A DNA stretch of 64,000 nucleotides, from contig MNCI01028444.1 in assembly GCA_015680685.1 (NCBI GenBank), positions 354,497 to 418,496 of the forward strand, written 5' to 3'. The translations under genes and the position numbers were made by a program. The DNA comes from Gnetum montanum. Taxonomy: Eukaryota > Streptophyta > Gnetopsida > Gnetales > Gnetaceae. This document shows, one piece after another, positions 33,349 through 45,545 of the stretch. Position 1 is the first letter of the stretch. Every line of letters starts with the position of its first letter. The notes under the pieces were generated by a model that did not search any database, was not told where the DNA came from, and was given only the letters and a program-made list of their open reading frames with translations.

Positions 33349-35890
33349 ATGTCTCCTTCTTTGTATGAAAGCGCCTCATTACCTAGGTGTGAAATAGGAA
33401 ACAGTTGGCAGTGTAATACATATGACATTGATCCACCAGTCCCTCAACAAGTTCGAGTGGTATATATTCATCCTAATGAGTATGTACCAGACTTCACCTT
33501 TATCCTCCATCAAGATGAACAACTACATTGGTGAGACTTAGAAGGTAACATAGTGTTACCTCCTGGTCGTTCAGTCCTGAGCATGCTTCTTCATGCTTTC
33601 ACACGAATTAGCATGCCACACTTACATGCAGAATACATTGTGCAAGACCATGACTTAAGAGAATACTGTCCCATAGAGGCACACCATCAAAGGGACTTGT
33701 AACAGGAGAGAGATCATAAGTCTTTAAAGGGTAAGTGGTCCCAGGATGCCCCACATGTTTTAAGTGAAAATGAGGGTGGTGAACCTACCTCAGGAAGTCA
33801 CCCACATAATGATGTTCCTCCCCTTAACTTTGGCCAAGGGGTTGTGTATCAGGACCTTCATTCAACTATTCATAACCTAGGTTTCGATACCCATAGGCAC
33901 AAAGGGTCCAAAAAAGGAACATGAACTCATGATAAAGGTGGAGATTTTGATCACAATCGTGATCGAGGCTGAGATCGCAGAAGAGAAGGTAGCAGAAACT
34001 ATCATGGTAATGGTTCTCCTTCTTCTTCATCTTCATCATCTCCTTCACCCTCTTCTTCAATATTTAGATGTGATTATAAAGAAAAAGATCATGGGGATAA
34101 AGGTAGGAAAAGTGGAAGTCATAGATGAAACAATCAGGAAAGATGACGAGAGCACTCTAGAGAGTCACAAGATAGAAGAAGGGAGAGTAGGGAACAACGT
34201 AAGCATCATAGATGCCATGGATGAGACGATCAAGATGAATCCCTCCTCGCTACTCAAAGTATGTTGGACATAACTGAGACTATTAGAATTTCAACAAGGA
34301 ATCAGAAAGATAGTAGGATCAAGAGATTAGATATGAACAACATCCCACAATTTGAAGGGGGATACAACGCTGATCCTTAGAATCATTTACAAGCATTCCA
34401 TGATGCGTGTGCCTTACAGAACATAGAGTATGAATGGTAAAAACTTAGGTTATTCCCACATACATTAGTTAAATAAGTGGAAAGCTGGTATCAGTCTTTA
34501 GAACCGGAATCCATTCGTAGGTGGAGTACTATGTTAGAACTATTTAATGATAAGTACCAAACTTACTCCCAAGTGTCTAACTTGCGAAAGTAAATCCAAG
34601 GCTAGAAACAAGGAGGACATGAACCCTTGGATGCTACCATGGGTCGATACTATGCATTGTTACATCGTTGTCCTGGCCATGGTTATTCGCAAAGGGATCA
34701 ACTGTGCCATCTCGTGGATGGGCTTAGGCATAAAATGAGAAGAACCCTTGGAACTTATTCTCAAGGGAGACTATCTGAGCTTAGGTCCCATCAAATTCAA
34801 AGACTATTGGAGCAAGTTGCTAAGGAAGACAGTGAGCTACGAAAGAGAGAAAGTGTGGAAGAGTATAACCAAGATCCTTCTCTTTGGAAGAGGGGAGTAA
34901 AATTTTGTGAGGATGAAGAAGAGTCACCACTTGAAGAGATGGTGAATAGGAAAGCTTTGCCTATCCAAAAGGTGACATCAAAAGTTTTGGCAAAGGTAGA
35001 CCAAATGTGGGATTCCCTAGACAATAGATTTCAAATTGTTCTTAAAATAGTAGAGGAGTCTAGAGAGCAAGGTAGTGAGAGCTAAGGTAGTAAGAAAAGG
35101 AAAAAGAAAGAGGTTGAACATGCACATAACAAGGGTAAAGGTAAATTTTCCATCATTGAAGAGGTTGTGGATTCAGAAACAAACAATGATAGTGGATGTG
35201 AGATATGTCAATATGACCATCCTAAGGGATGTTGCCCTATAATCTCACATCTGCAGGTGTCTAGGATGTATGCACTCAACCCATGATTAAACAAAAGGTA
35301 AACATCCCTAAGGTTACCTTATCCTCAAGGTAACCCAAGGTAGTTCCACGAACCCTTAACATATTATCCTAGTGGAACTCAACCACAACCAATTGAGTAA
35401 TATCAATAGTGGTAGCACCCATAATCANTGACCACAACCAATTGAGTAATATCAATAGTGGTAGCACCCATAATCATGGGGAATGCCACCACTAAGGCAA
35501 CAATATCCTTACCAAGAACTTAACCCATAAGGATATTATGTGCAGTAGCCAATCTCCCCATGTGAATCTACTGGTCACGTCACTCCTCAAGCTCTCTACC
35601 AAGCCCATGAGTATTCCGCAAGCATATCATCCTTCTCATTCGGTCGCATATCTTTCACCAATAGCTCCACTATCACCTACTCTCGCGATGCAAGGTGAAA
35701 ACCCTACCCAGTCGTAGTAATGTAACACCACAAGGGCTATTAACTCTCAACCTACTATTGGTTCCAACAACCACATGAAGAAAATACCTTTCTTTAGAAC
35801 CAATAGTCCAACCAAGCCCTTGCAATCATAAGTAGCTAATTCATTAGAAACCTTAGTATGAATCAAAATCTCGGAACCCTCTTCAACCCA
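33349..35890 (+). pseudogene. gag: E6 gag, one frame with scattered stops
   Basis: Start ATG at 33349 (MSPSLYES), equivalent to MSFSS at 42376 in E4. A single frame can be followed to about 35420. Order: VVYIHPNEYVPDFTFILH; Asp/Arg/Ser-rich region with SPSSSSSSSPSPSSS; core RLDMNNIPQFEGGYNADP; open segment 34627-35085 (GHEPLDATMGRYYALLHRC to EESREQGSES); zinc knuckle CEICQYDHPKGCC near 35200; Gln/Pro-rich tail. Nearly every stop falls on a codon that is Gln, Trp or Arg in another copy. A 46-bp duplication at an N disturbs the tail. Confidence 0.85.
35382..35476. other. Assembly join: 46-bp duplication around an N
   Basis: 35382-35427 and 35431-35476 are identical, with N at 35428. This looks like two reads or contigs abutted without merging their overlap, not biology. 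Confidence 0.75.
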
Positions 35891-35903
35891 ATCACCACAC
35901 TCA

Positions 35904-36875
35904 ATGCATACAGTGATGCTAACACATGTCATCACCAATTGGATCAAAGTTGGCCACCTTCCTAGGAAGTTCTCTGATCCTGGAAGTTCTCTGATATACT
36001 TACAAATTGCTAAAAATGCATTGTCCAATGGAAAAGCTTATATTATTGTTGCCATTGATTACCTAGCAAAATGGGTAGAAGCAACTGCTATTAAAGATTT
36101 TACATCATCTATAGCTGCACAATTTGTTCAACAACAAATCATAAATAGGTTTAATGTGCCACGTGAGCTTATTTTAGACAATGGTACATACTTCACAGGT
36201 GAAACTTTTCAGAAATTAATGCAATGCTTAAGGGTTGAGCATAAATTGACTACACCATACCACCCCCAAGCGAACGGTCAAGGAAAAGTCACCAACAGGG
36301 AGATTACGAAGATATTGACAAGAACCATTAGCAAGTTTAGGCAAGATTGGAGCACTAAACTAAATGATGCTCTTTGGGCATACTGCTCCACATGGAAACT
36401 CCCTACAGCCTACTCTCCCTATGAGTTAGTGTACGGTAAATTATCAACACTTCCCATTCAAACTAAGCTCCATACACTATCCACAAAATGTGACTTCAAC
36501 CTTAACCTTGATCTAGCATAGAAACAATGGTTAGTAACCCTTAACTTGCTAGATGAAAATCGATTAGCTACCCTATCATCTAACGAATTGCACAAGGCCT
36601 TCAATAAACAATGTCATGACCTAAGAATTAGAAAAGTTAAATATAAACAAGGAGATAAGGTTCTCTACTGGAATCCCACACATGTGCCACAATGTACTAA
36701 ATTTCAAACACTGTGGGAAGGACCTTATATTATTTATGCAACTTTTCCTTCAGGGGCCATGACAATATACAAACCTGAGAGCCCGAATAAGAATCGTTTG
36801 GTCAATGTGCAACAAACCAATCCTTTCCAGGAGCTTAGGATAGCGAATACACATGCTACCTCTCTTGATAGATAA
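35904..36875 (+). pseudogene. E6 fused protease stub-integrase frame
   Basis: 324 codons with only one internal stop (TAG at 36519). The pre-protease segment VMLTHVITNWIKVGHLP and LIYLQIAKNAL joins directly, near 36020, to integrase NGKAYIIVAIDYLAKWVEA. Lost: the protease active site, RT, RNase H, the integrase HHCC finger and the first catalytic Asp (IDFMG in E1). The second Asp is present (LILDNGTYF). The catalytic Glu is Lys (ANGQGKVTNRE against ANGQAEVTNRE in E1). The C-terminal domain is intact (VKYKQGDKVLYWNP, TLWEGPYII). It cannot be catalytically active. Confidence 0.85.
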
Positions 36876-36910
36876 ACTTGCTCACTATTTTGGATCTCCT
36901 CCTTCCAACT

Positions 36911-36924
36911 TAGTTGTGGGGGAG
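36911..36924 (+). other. Polypurine-tract-like site just after pol (E6)
   Basis: TAGTTGTGGGGGAG, at the same place as in E1 and E4. Confidence 0.5.
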
Positions 36925-37485
36925 ATGGCCACCCATGCTAACCATTCTAGGCCCTCAGTTCTTTTTGAATTTTTGTTTTACACATTTTTTGTTTTACGCA
37001 TTCTTTCGACTTTTCTTATTTTTATTTTATACCATCATTCATGTTTTTACTGTTTCTTTGTTTGCTTGATTTACTTTTATTCGTCATCTAATAAGTGCTC
37101 ATGATGGTGGATTGAATTATATCATATTGATTGCTAATGTTTGGTTTTTACCTTTGAATTATGATGCTAATATTAATGTATGGTTCTTTTGGTAAAACAA
37201 TCAATGAGTCCACATTGTCCACTCATCCATACAACTCTATGGTCTCCCTTGGCTTGGAACTATATAGTCCCCTCTTTCTAAGTAAACTTATTAATGAATT
37301 GGTGGTTGGGTATTTTTCAAACCAAGGAAAGACTCAAAGGATGAAAAGTGTATGACTTCAAGGGGATTTGATACATTGGTGCTGGCCATTCTCTTGGGTG
37401 CTTGGATGCTTTTTCTTAGGTTATCCACCATTCTGACATTGTTCAAATATCAGGAAGCTAAGTAAATAAAAATAAGTCTTTGCAT

Positions 37486-37547
37486 GGTGTGGTTCTCATA
37501 CATAAACATAAAAAAAAAAGAGAAAAAGTGAGAATTCAAAGCACACC
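37486..37547 (+). other. Conserved hairpin with A-rich loop (E6)
   Basis: GGTGTG (37486-37491) with CACACC (37542-37547). Inner arm TTCTCA (37493-37498) with TGAGAA (37529-37534), where E1 has TTCCCA and TGGGAA: a compensated C-G to U-A change. Confidence 0.5.
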
Positions 37548-38028
37548 CCTTAGACATAATAAAGCAATATGGGCTACAAGCACTGGTTATGGAACTGGAA
37601 AGACATGTTACCCATGCCTGAAGGTTCCCTCTAACTAAGGCCCTTTCTCACTTCCTGCATCTCCATCTCACTCTCCTTGGGATGGTGGTCACTCTTTGTG
37701 GAAGCATTCTTATTGCCTTAAGAGGATGGATTGGCCAAGTGTATTGATGCAAGGTCACTAAATGTGGCTAGTTTAAGTTTGGATTTGGGATGAGTTCTAC
37801 TCAGTTATCTTAACCATGAAATACACAATGGGCAACCTTTTTCTTGAGATTCCATTCCATTCTCTCCTCTCCATATTTCTTTCCATTTTCCACCTCATTG
37901 CTGATTTTATCATTAGTCCATTCTGGGTTGATGCATTATTTTTCTTTGGTAAATTCTTGTGGGTAAGTTTTAAAATCTTGCTTCCAAATAACATTCCTAG
38001 AGCCTACGGACTCTTTGGTTTGTGGGTT

Positions 38029-38077
38029 TGTCAGGGCATAAAGGGCATGAGCCTGCTTTGGGGAGGACCCACTGGCA
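38029..38077 (+). ncRNA. Three-helix junction RNA element (E6 copy)
   Basis: P1 is short: TGTCAG (38029-38034) with CTGGCA (38072-38077), one U-G pair. P2: GGGC (38043-38046) with GCCT (38051-38054), loop ATGA. Joiner GCTT. P3: TGGG (38059-38062) with CCCA (38068-38071), loop GAGGA. Enclosed length 37 nt. Confidence 0.6.
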
Positions 38078-38245
38078 TTTCCTTTTGGTGAAATTTTTAA
38101 CTTATTTTCCTTAAACATTTCCCACAATCAATTATTTCTTGGTTCATCCCCATCCATGACATCCATTTTATTGGCGTTGCCATTGATATTTTTCATCTTT
38201 CTTGTTTCTCATGTTTTTCCATCTTATAGCTATCGAAGGTTCGCT

Positions 38246-38837
38246 CTTAGTAGTGGGGGCCCGAGCAAAAATTTTTCAATTTTTTCCATTTTACTAATTG
38301 CCTAACCCCTACACCTTGGGTAGTTTCCAGTCATAAATCTCCAAACTAGTTTCTGCCATAACCACAACTCAGCCAATGCTTTTCACATCAAGGCAAGGTA
38401 TTAACTGCATTGTGGATTATCTATCCTTGTTTATTTGTAATTGGGTTGTGTGTGTAGATGGAAATCATACAAAAAATGGACTGGGCTTGGAGGAAGCACT
38501 CAAGATGGACTAGAATTGGAGCATTTACGAAAGGAGCAAGTTTGATGGCATGGCTATGGATAAACAATGAAAGGTGTAATCTCGGCATTGGCAACAACAC
38601 GCTCCACCTTCTTTCTCTCTTTCTTTTTCTCTTTAAGCTGCCAAATAAAGGCTTGGATGTCATTTATGTATGAGTGTTCACCACAATGGTCATGAACACT
38701 AATGTTGTAATATGCTTATCGATCCATTCACTGGGCACGTTGAGTCTGTTATTCCATTCCATCGTAAGTTGTTAATTAGTTAATAATCACATACCTTCCC
38801 AATATTTTGTAAGGAACTCGAGGAAAAGTTTTCATTT
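38246..38837 (+). other. E6 region where ORF3 is deleted
   Basis: A polypurine-like site (TTAGTAGTGGGGGC, 38247-38260) and about 550 bp without recognisable ORF3 sequence. A 72-codon open frame at 38458-38673 has no counterpart in other copies. It ends in the usual CTCGAGGAAAAGTTTTCA lead-in. Confidence 0.6.
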
Positions 38838-38850
38838 AGTCGTGGGAATA
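38838..38850 (+). other. E6 3' polypurine tract
   Basis: AGTCGTGGGAATA, with two G-to-A changes relative to the E2 and E4 tracts. Confidence 0.75.
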
Positions 38851-39846
38851 TGATGAGAGTGGTTAGTTATTCTAATTATTAGAGTGGTTACTCTAGCGGT
38901 TACTTTAGCAGTTATTCTAATTATTAGAGTGGTTACTCTAGCGGTTACTTTAGCAGTTATTCTAATTATTAGAGTGGTTGCTCTAGNNNNNNNNNNNNNN
39001 NNNNNNGTTACTCTAGCAGTTCCTTTAGCAGTTATTCTAATTATTAGAGTGGTTACTCTAATCATTAAAGTAGTTGCTCCCAAGTCTATAAATACAGAGC
39101 CCAAGTGCACAATTGGGAGAAAGTCTTTTAGCAGTCAAGTAGCGAAACTCTTGTAGTCTATTTGAAAGTTAGAGTATTTTCCAAGTGCCTGTAGCAAGAT
39201 GTCTAAGTGTGGATGAATCTTTATTCAAGCATTGATGTACCTGAGTACACCATTGTGTTGGCAATAAAGACGAGCTCTTTGATTCATCCTTGCAGCACTT
39301 GAGATTGTTTTCTTACACATTTCTTTTATTTTATTTTCTTATGCATTTATTTTATTTTATGCACTTTACATTCCTGTTATTAGCATAGTAATTCATTTTG
39401 ATCAATTAAGTAAATTGTTAAATTACACAAGCACGACCACTTCGAGCATGCATGTAATGCTTGGCAACCCAGTAACAATTAATGTTTGGTAATTCTAGCA
39501 ATGTTGCACTGGTTCAGGATGTGTACATGAAGTGGGAATGGATGCTAGTGTTAGGATTAGTTAGAACTTAGTTAATGAGTAGTTAACTTAAATTAGTCAC
39601 TTAATTACCTCTCTCCTTCCCTACTAGCATAGGACATAAAAACATAAAAGCTATAAAAATCATATGCCTTAAGCTTACTTAACCATACAATCGTGACATA
39701 CAGGTAAGCTTGGGAAGACAATGATCAACCAACATGTTCTTATTCCACAAGGGCTTATAAGCACTTAGTCCTTGGAATTCGACCGAATCATGCGTGAAAT
39801 GCTCATATTTGTATGCTTGAGTGTAGGGATACCTCACTACTCATCA
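38851..39846 (+). repeat. E6 3' LTR (996 bp, with a 20-N gap)
   Basis: TGATGAGAGTGG to ACTACTCATCA. TATAAATA at 39087-39094. The U3 array uses longer units of about 45 bp (an added GCGGTTACTTTAG word) instead of the 33-bp units of the 5' LTR. N at 38987-39006 lies within the array and probably marks a repeat collapse. Confidence 0.92.
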
Positions 39847-39851
39847 AACAT

Positions 39852-40594
39852 ATTTTTCTAATCCTGGTTTGGACCCTTTGAAGTCCAAATGCCATTGTTG
39901 TTGCTACTTGGTGGCATCTGGATCCTTTAATGATGCCATCATTTAAGGGTACCATCACTGACAACAAGACCTTTGGGTTTGATGACATCCTTGACGTCAT
40001 TAGTTGGAATTCTGTCATGCTATAGAGGCTCTTCTTGGCATGTTTGCATCTATGCTGGTCTCGTCATCACAACCACTAAATGTGTACACTAGAAAATGAT
40101 GAAGAAATCAAGCCATAGCAGGATTACGGGGCAAATTACAAAGGTTTTGAAAACACATTAACACTTGGCACTAACAAAGCCAGTATGCCCATGACTCATT
40201 ATGGTTATGGCTACTCCAATGCCTTCACCGTTGCACCAGCATTGTCATAATCACCCACCTTTTTCTCCATCCATGGCATTTGGAATGAAGATAGAGGATT
40301 CTTGGAACATCAAAACCACAACAACATGCCCTATGGCATCATTAGCACCTTCCAACCTGAGGTTTATGATGGGTAGTTTGAGGAACAGACACCTAATAAA
40401 GTGGCCACCTATCTACATGTTGTCTAGTTCAATGTCACGGATAATTGGATTTGAAGAAAATTTGTATAAACCTTTTGATACAAAGATAACTGTGGAAAAT
40501 GACCAATGGATACAAAGGAAAAAACAAAGAAAAATATAAAGAAATTGATAATAATAAATATATGGTTTAAGAAGAAGCTAGTTTACTAGATAAT
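39852..40594 (+). other. E5 sequence right of E6
   Basis: No recognised gene. An open stretch of 112 codons (40201-40539) and a second frame with partly coding-like sequence show no known domain. A purine-rich run near 40495-40545 could be a polypurine tract for the LTR-like repeat that follows. Confidence 0.4.
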
Positions 40595-41923
40595 TGTCTA
40601 ACATCCTATGTGAACTAGACACTTGTTAACAATAACTTGTATTCCTATAGTAAAGGTACCTTTCTATAGAAGTTATAACTTCTTAAGAAAGTTATAAATT
40701 AATGTCCTAGCTATTTTTAATCTACCTTAATTTTTCATGATGATTATAACCACCCTAAAGTCACTATAAAAGGGGCTTATAAGGTAGGTTTTTTAAAAAA
40801 GGAAGGCTTTTGGAGAAAAAGAAATTTGAAGATTACTTGTAAGACGGTTTGCTAAAGATATCATTTTGACCACTTTGTTTTAGTCATGTGAGTTCATCCT
40901 TTCCTATTTTATTTTTTTGCTTAGCTAATGGTTTAGGTAATATCATACTTGGCATTTAAATTTGGGATTTTTAGATTACTTTTATACTTCTTTGTTGCAT
41001 GATAGTGGACTCCTATTAACATTTTCCATAGAAGAGCTCATGTTGGAAAGCCTCAAGAGCAATTTAATAGAAAATTTTATTATTATGCATTTTTTTAAGG
41101 TTGCTATTAGGATTGATATAAGAGAGCCTTTACTATAGACAAGCTAATTGAGAAATTCAATAGTCTAGAGGGTTCAAAAAATATTTGGTATTTTGATAGG
41201 ACTGAAATGGATTTTTGATTTTTAAAGTATGTTCCCTTGGTATTTCAATAAAATATTGTCAAATCTTTGAAAGCTCTATTGTATGTAATTGTTGACAATT
41301 ATCATCTAGCCAAAATAGAGACTCATATGTGGTGGTTTATGTAACAATTTTTGGTAGTATAGTAGGATTGTTTTTAAGAAATTATTTGTTTGAGCCTATA
41401 AATTTTGAACAATTCATATATATTGAATTAGGGATAACTTTATTGTGAAGTGTTTCCTCATATCAATTTATATTGCTTAAATATTTGGGATTTTTGCACA
41501 AATTTGCTTTCTTTTCTTTCTCTTTCCATTGAATCTTACTCTATTTCTAGTTTTTTTTATGAAATTTTCTCTCTCTGGGGAAAATTAGGAGTATATTGGC
41601 AAAGTTGTGCTCATATAGTTTTTGCAAAAAATTTATTTGTTACAAGTATTATAAGAACCATATAGTCTAAGTTGTTGAAAAAAATAGGAATCTCTAACAA
41701 CTCATAGTATTTTACGAAGTTGGCCTAATCTCTTTTATGATAGTCGATTACAGTTTTATATGAAACCCAACTATTTCAACATTCACAATAGCAAACACAT
41801 ACTCACATTTAACTACTGAGTCTATTTGGAGGTATCTGGGCCTTGGTGTTGCCAAAGACCAATAAACACCTAAATTCTGTTCGAGGCACTCATTGGCGGT
41901 CGTGTCCCAAATGGTTGTCAATA
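40595..41923 (+). repeat. Repeat B: LTR-like repeat, inverted partner of repeat A
   Basis: TATA box CACTATAAAAGGGG (40764-40777). The right end is TTGTCAATA, which corresponds to CGCCAACA of repeat A after C-to-T changes. It borders the GTTAG duplication of E5. Left end uncertain (TGTCTAAC at 40595 is a guess). Confidence 0.5.
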
Positions 41924-42219
41924 GTTAGATGCTAGTTACTTAGTTAGTTTAAATTAGTTAATCCAATCAGCTTTATCCTCCTTTGAACACCAAAACCATA
42001 AAATACAAAATAATAAAAATCAGATGCCTCACTTACACTTAACCATACTAGTATACATGTCTAATGTAAGTTGGAAGACAACGATTAACCTTAAGGAAAG
42101 ATTCAGTTCCTAGAAGACTAGTGCATAGAAAATGATAAAGTCCACGGAATTCAACCAGATCATGTGTGAACGCTTTGTGATTCATATGGGTGAACGTAGG
42201 GGTACCTTGCTGCTTATCA
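41924..42219 (+). repeat. E4 5' LTR, second piece
   Basis: Resumes at GTTAGATG and runs to CTGCTTATCA, matching 53094-53387 of the 3' LTR. Confidence 0.9.
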
Positions 42220-42220
42220 T

Positions 42221-42238
42221 TGGTGCTGCTATTGGGGA
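42221..42238 (+). other. E4 primer-binding site, decayed
   Basis: TGGTGCTGCTATTGGGGA, 12 of 18 matches to the tRNA-Asp complement. Most mismatches are C-to-T or G-to-A. Confidence 0.75.
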
Positions 42239-42375
42239 CTTCGTTTATTGAAATGGGTACTATTTAGGTTTAAGTGAATACCATTAATATCATTATACAA
42301 ACGTCAAGGTCAATATCATTCCCGTAATACATATAATTATAAAAGAACATTGATAATTTTCTTTTGCTTTGCAAA

Positions 42376-44800
42376 ATGTCTTTTTCTTCTCACAAGCGCG
42401 AAGATGTCAAACCGCTGACCCCATAAGAATACAAAGTGGTATATACTCATCTAGATGAGTATGTATCAAACTTCACCTTCATTCTACATTAGGATGAACA
42501 GCCATGATGGTGTGATATGGTGGACAACATTATATTGCCCCTTGATTGATCTATGACAAGGATGTTGCTTAAAACTCTTAAGAAGTTGGGCATCTCAAAT
42601 ATTCATAAAAAATACATTGTGGATGGATATGACACTCAAAACTACTATCCCACTAAAACATAATGCAAGTGAGATTGATGTCAAGAGAAGCTTCATGAGG
42701 CTACAAAGGGGAAACATTACACTAATCCCTTGTTCCTACTAAATCAAGATGACAAGAAGGATCCTCCTACTGAAGGTTCTCAACATGAAGATTCTCCACC
42801 CCCTAATACTAGTGATGAGGGTGTGAACCCAAACCTGCGATCCACTATTCATAAACTAGGTTCAAGAAGAAGTGACAGCCAAGGTAGGGACTTGGGCAAG
42901 CATTACAATAGTAAGGAATCTAAGGGTGGTGATTGTAATATGCGAAAGAGTGATGGTAGACACTATAGTGGTGGTGGTGATCCACCTTCCTCTTCATCCT
43001 CTTCATTTGATTTTGAACATTTCTTTTCATCTGGTGATTCTCATAGAAGCTACCATCGAAATAATCGTGATGAAGGTGATCAATGAGACAACAATGACCA
43101 TGAAGGCCACCAAGACTAAAGGGGTGGCGGAAATCATCATCAATGTCATTGATGTAGTGCAGATGATGAACCTCTATTAGTGACTTGAAGTATGCTCAAC
43201 ATTGTGGAGGCAATTAAAATTCCAACTAGGCATATGAAAGATAGTTGAATCAAGCCCTTAGACATGAATAATATCCTAAGATTTGAGAGGGGATACAACT
43301 CTGATCCGTAGACACATCTACAAGCTTTCCACAATGCTTGTGCCTTAAAGAACATAGAAAATGAATGGCAAAAACTTAAGCTTTTCCAAAGGACACTTAT
43401 CAAAGAAGCTAAAAGCTGGTACCGGTCTTTGGAGTCGGAATTTATTCACAAATGGAGTACCATGTTAGAGTTATTTAATGACAAATATCAAGTGTACTCC
43501 AAAGTGTCTAATCTGAGAAGGCAAATCCTAGGTTGGAAATAAGGAACACATGAACCCTTGGATGCTGCCATGGATAGATACTATTCACTCATACATTGAT
43601 GCCCTAGCCATGGTTATTCTCAAAGGAAACGACTTTATCACATTATAAATGGGCTTAGATTAAAAACTAGAAGAACCCTTGGGGTGTACGTCTAAGGAAG
43701 ATTGTCAAAATTGAGAGCTCATCAAATCCAAAGGCTAATTGACTAGGTATCAAAAGAAGAAGGTGAGCTATAAAAAAGAGAAAGTGCAGAAGAGTATAAT
43801 AGGGACCCTTCCATCAGAAAATGAGAAGTCCAATTTTGTGATGAGGAGGAGTCTTCACTTGATGAAGTGGTGAATAGGAAAACCTTGCCCATCCAAAAAT
43901 ATGTTTCTAACATTTCAGAAAATGTTAATAAATTATGGGACTCTTTGGATGAAGAATTTCAAACAGCTATGAAGATTGCTGAAGAATCCAAAGAGCAAAA
44001 TAGTAATCATAACCGCATAAGGCACAAAGAAGCTAAACGTGCCTACCAAAGAGGTAAGGGCAAAGATAAAACACTAATTGTGACACCTATTAATATGAAC
44101 ATCCAAAGGGATGTTGTCCTATGGTGTATGCATTAAATCCTCAACTAGCATGTAGGTAGGCACCCAAACGATTGCCTTATCCTCAAGGCAATCTAAGGTA
44201 GGTCCACCAGCAACAACAAGCTTACTACCCAAGTGGAACTCCTCCACAACCTTATGAACAATACCAACAGTGGTTCCAACCACAATCATGGGAAATGCCA
44301 CTTCCAAGGTAGTAGTACCCTTATAGGCAGCTAGATCTATATGGGTACTATGTTCAGCAACCTATCTCCCTAAGAAGTCCTGCAAGTCATACCTTCTTTT
44401 AGCATCACTATTACCCTCAAGAGTACCATCGAACACATTCATCATCTACTAGAGGGGAAAACCCATATCCATACCACCCTCTACATTTGTTTGCACACAC
44501 ACCTCCACCTTCAACCCTGTTACCTCCTACTCCATCCATGCAACGTGAGATTCCTCCACAACCACAACAACAAAATCCTACAAGGATTGTACATTCATAA
44601 TTGGCTTTCTAGTCGAGTGGTCTAGACAATCAATCTAGAAAAAGATCCTTCTTGCGACCTAGTAGTCCTCTCCAACCCTTACAACCTAGTCTAGCTGATC
44701 ATCCTACATCTCCAACATCCTCATCCTTTGCATCAAACACGTTCGAGTACCCTTCAATCCAAGTGCCACCTTAGATTCACACTATAATGCTAACTCATGT
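42376..44800 (+). pseudogene. gag: E4 gag, broken
   Basis: Start MSFSSHKRED, then YVSNFTFILH. Open stretch 42730-43086 with the Ser-rich GGGDPPSSSSSSFDFEHFF and Asp/Arg/His-rich surroundings. Core: ESWYRSLESEF, GHEPLDAAMDRYY-type sequence, and 43867-44136 (VVNRKTLPIQK, LWDSLDEEFQTAMKIAEES). The zinc-knuckle segment near 44080 is damaged (YEHPKGCCPM kept). Gln/Pro-rich tail. Numerous stops, for example TAG at DP*THLQAF where E3 has CAA. Confidence 0.82.
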
Positions 44801-45545
44801 TGTTTCTGATTGGACTAAGGCTGGCAATCTTCCTACAAAAAGATATGATCTAGGAAGTCCACTCATTTACCTATAGATTGCTAGACATGAGTCATGCAAG
44901 GCTCTTTTTGACTCTAGTTCTGGAGTTAATCTCATCCCCCATGACATGTACAAGGCCTAGAACCTACCACCTCTTAAGAACCTACCACCTCTTAAGAAGA
45001 GAAACATCCATCTAGAATTGGCAGATTAATCAATTACTATCCCTCTAAGATTAGTAGAGGACATTGTGACCACAGTGTTTAGATGGTCCTATCCTACTAA
45101 TTTTCTGGTGATCAAGGTTGAAAATTGCAAAAGTGACTTTCCCATCATTATGGGAAAAGCTTGGTTAAGCATGTTCGATGCACGTATGGGCATAAGGGAT
45201 CTATCTTTGGAAATATGAAAATAAAATGAATTGCACAAGATAGAGAAGAAATGTATTTCATGCATCACATACAATGATAACAAGTGCAATTATGTGCAAA
45301 ACATTTTATCCATCAAAAGTACATACATTAAAGCATGGAATTAGTGTGCACAAGAAATCAATATTCAAAGGTGTTTGTACACAACAACCACAAAACAAGA
45401 GGGCACCCAGTGGTTGACAGTTGACTCAGATAGTACTACATTATGCATGGAACCAACTAAGAGCCTAACATGTGCTTATATTGAAGGCATGAACAAAATT
45501 TAAGTTCATTCCCAAATCTCTGACAAAGATGATGATACTTGTTGG
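44801..45545 (+). pseudogene. E4 protease region
   Basis: MLTHVVSDWTKAGNLP leads to the active-site segment ALFDSSSGVNLIPHDMYKA, then LVEDIVTTVFRWSYP, VENCKSDFPIIMGKAWLSM and DARMGIRDLSLEI. KKRNIHLELAD is duplicated partly by a repeat of CCTACCACCTCTTAAGAA (44965-44998). Confidence 0.75.

Larger units (their letters stand above)
36876..38245 (+). other. E6 non-coding spacer after integrase
   Basis: Parallel to the E1 and E4 spacers, with the post-pol polypurine-like site, the A-loop hairpin and the junction RNA. The internal TATA block of E1 and E4 is not found. No gene. Confidence 0.8.
32218..39846 (+). mobile_element. E6: deletion derivative of the P family with two full LTRs
   Basis: Perfect target duplication AACAT (32213-32217 and 39847-39851). 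LTRs 32218-33212 and 38851-39846. Best primer site of the window (17 of 18). It keeps gag and integrase; most of protease, all of RT and RNase H, and nearly all of ORF3 are deleted. It sits inside E5, so it is the youngest layer of the E4-E5-E6 nest. Confidence 0.93.
31363..41923 (+). mobile_element. E5: insertion in the E4 5' LTR, itself carrying E6
   Basis: Delimited by the direct repeat GTTAG (31358-31362 and 41924-41928) inside one LTR, so the borders are precise. Own sequence is about 2.9 kb once E6 is removed: an unidentified decayed stretch at the left and repeat B at the right. Ends read TGTTGTCAC... and ...TTGTCAATA. The class is unclear. Repeat B looks like an LTR, but the left end does not match it, so this may be a truncated or rearranged LTR element. 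Confidence 0.6.

Noticed and set aside
38458-38673. A 71-codon frame in E6 as a remnant of ORF3
   Set aside because: No similarity to ORF3 of E1, E4 or E7, and equally open on the opposite strand.
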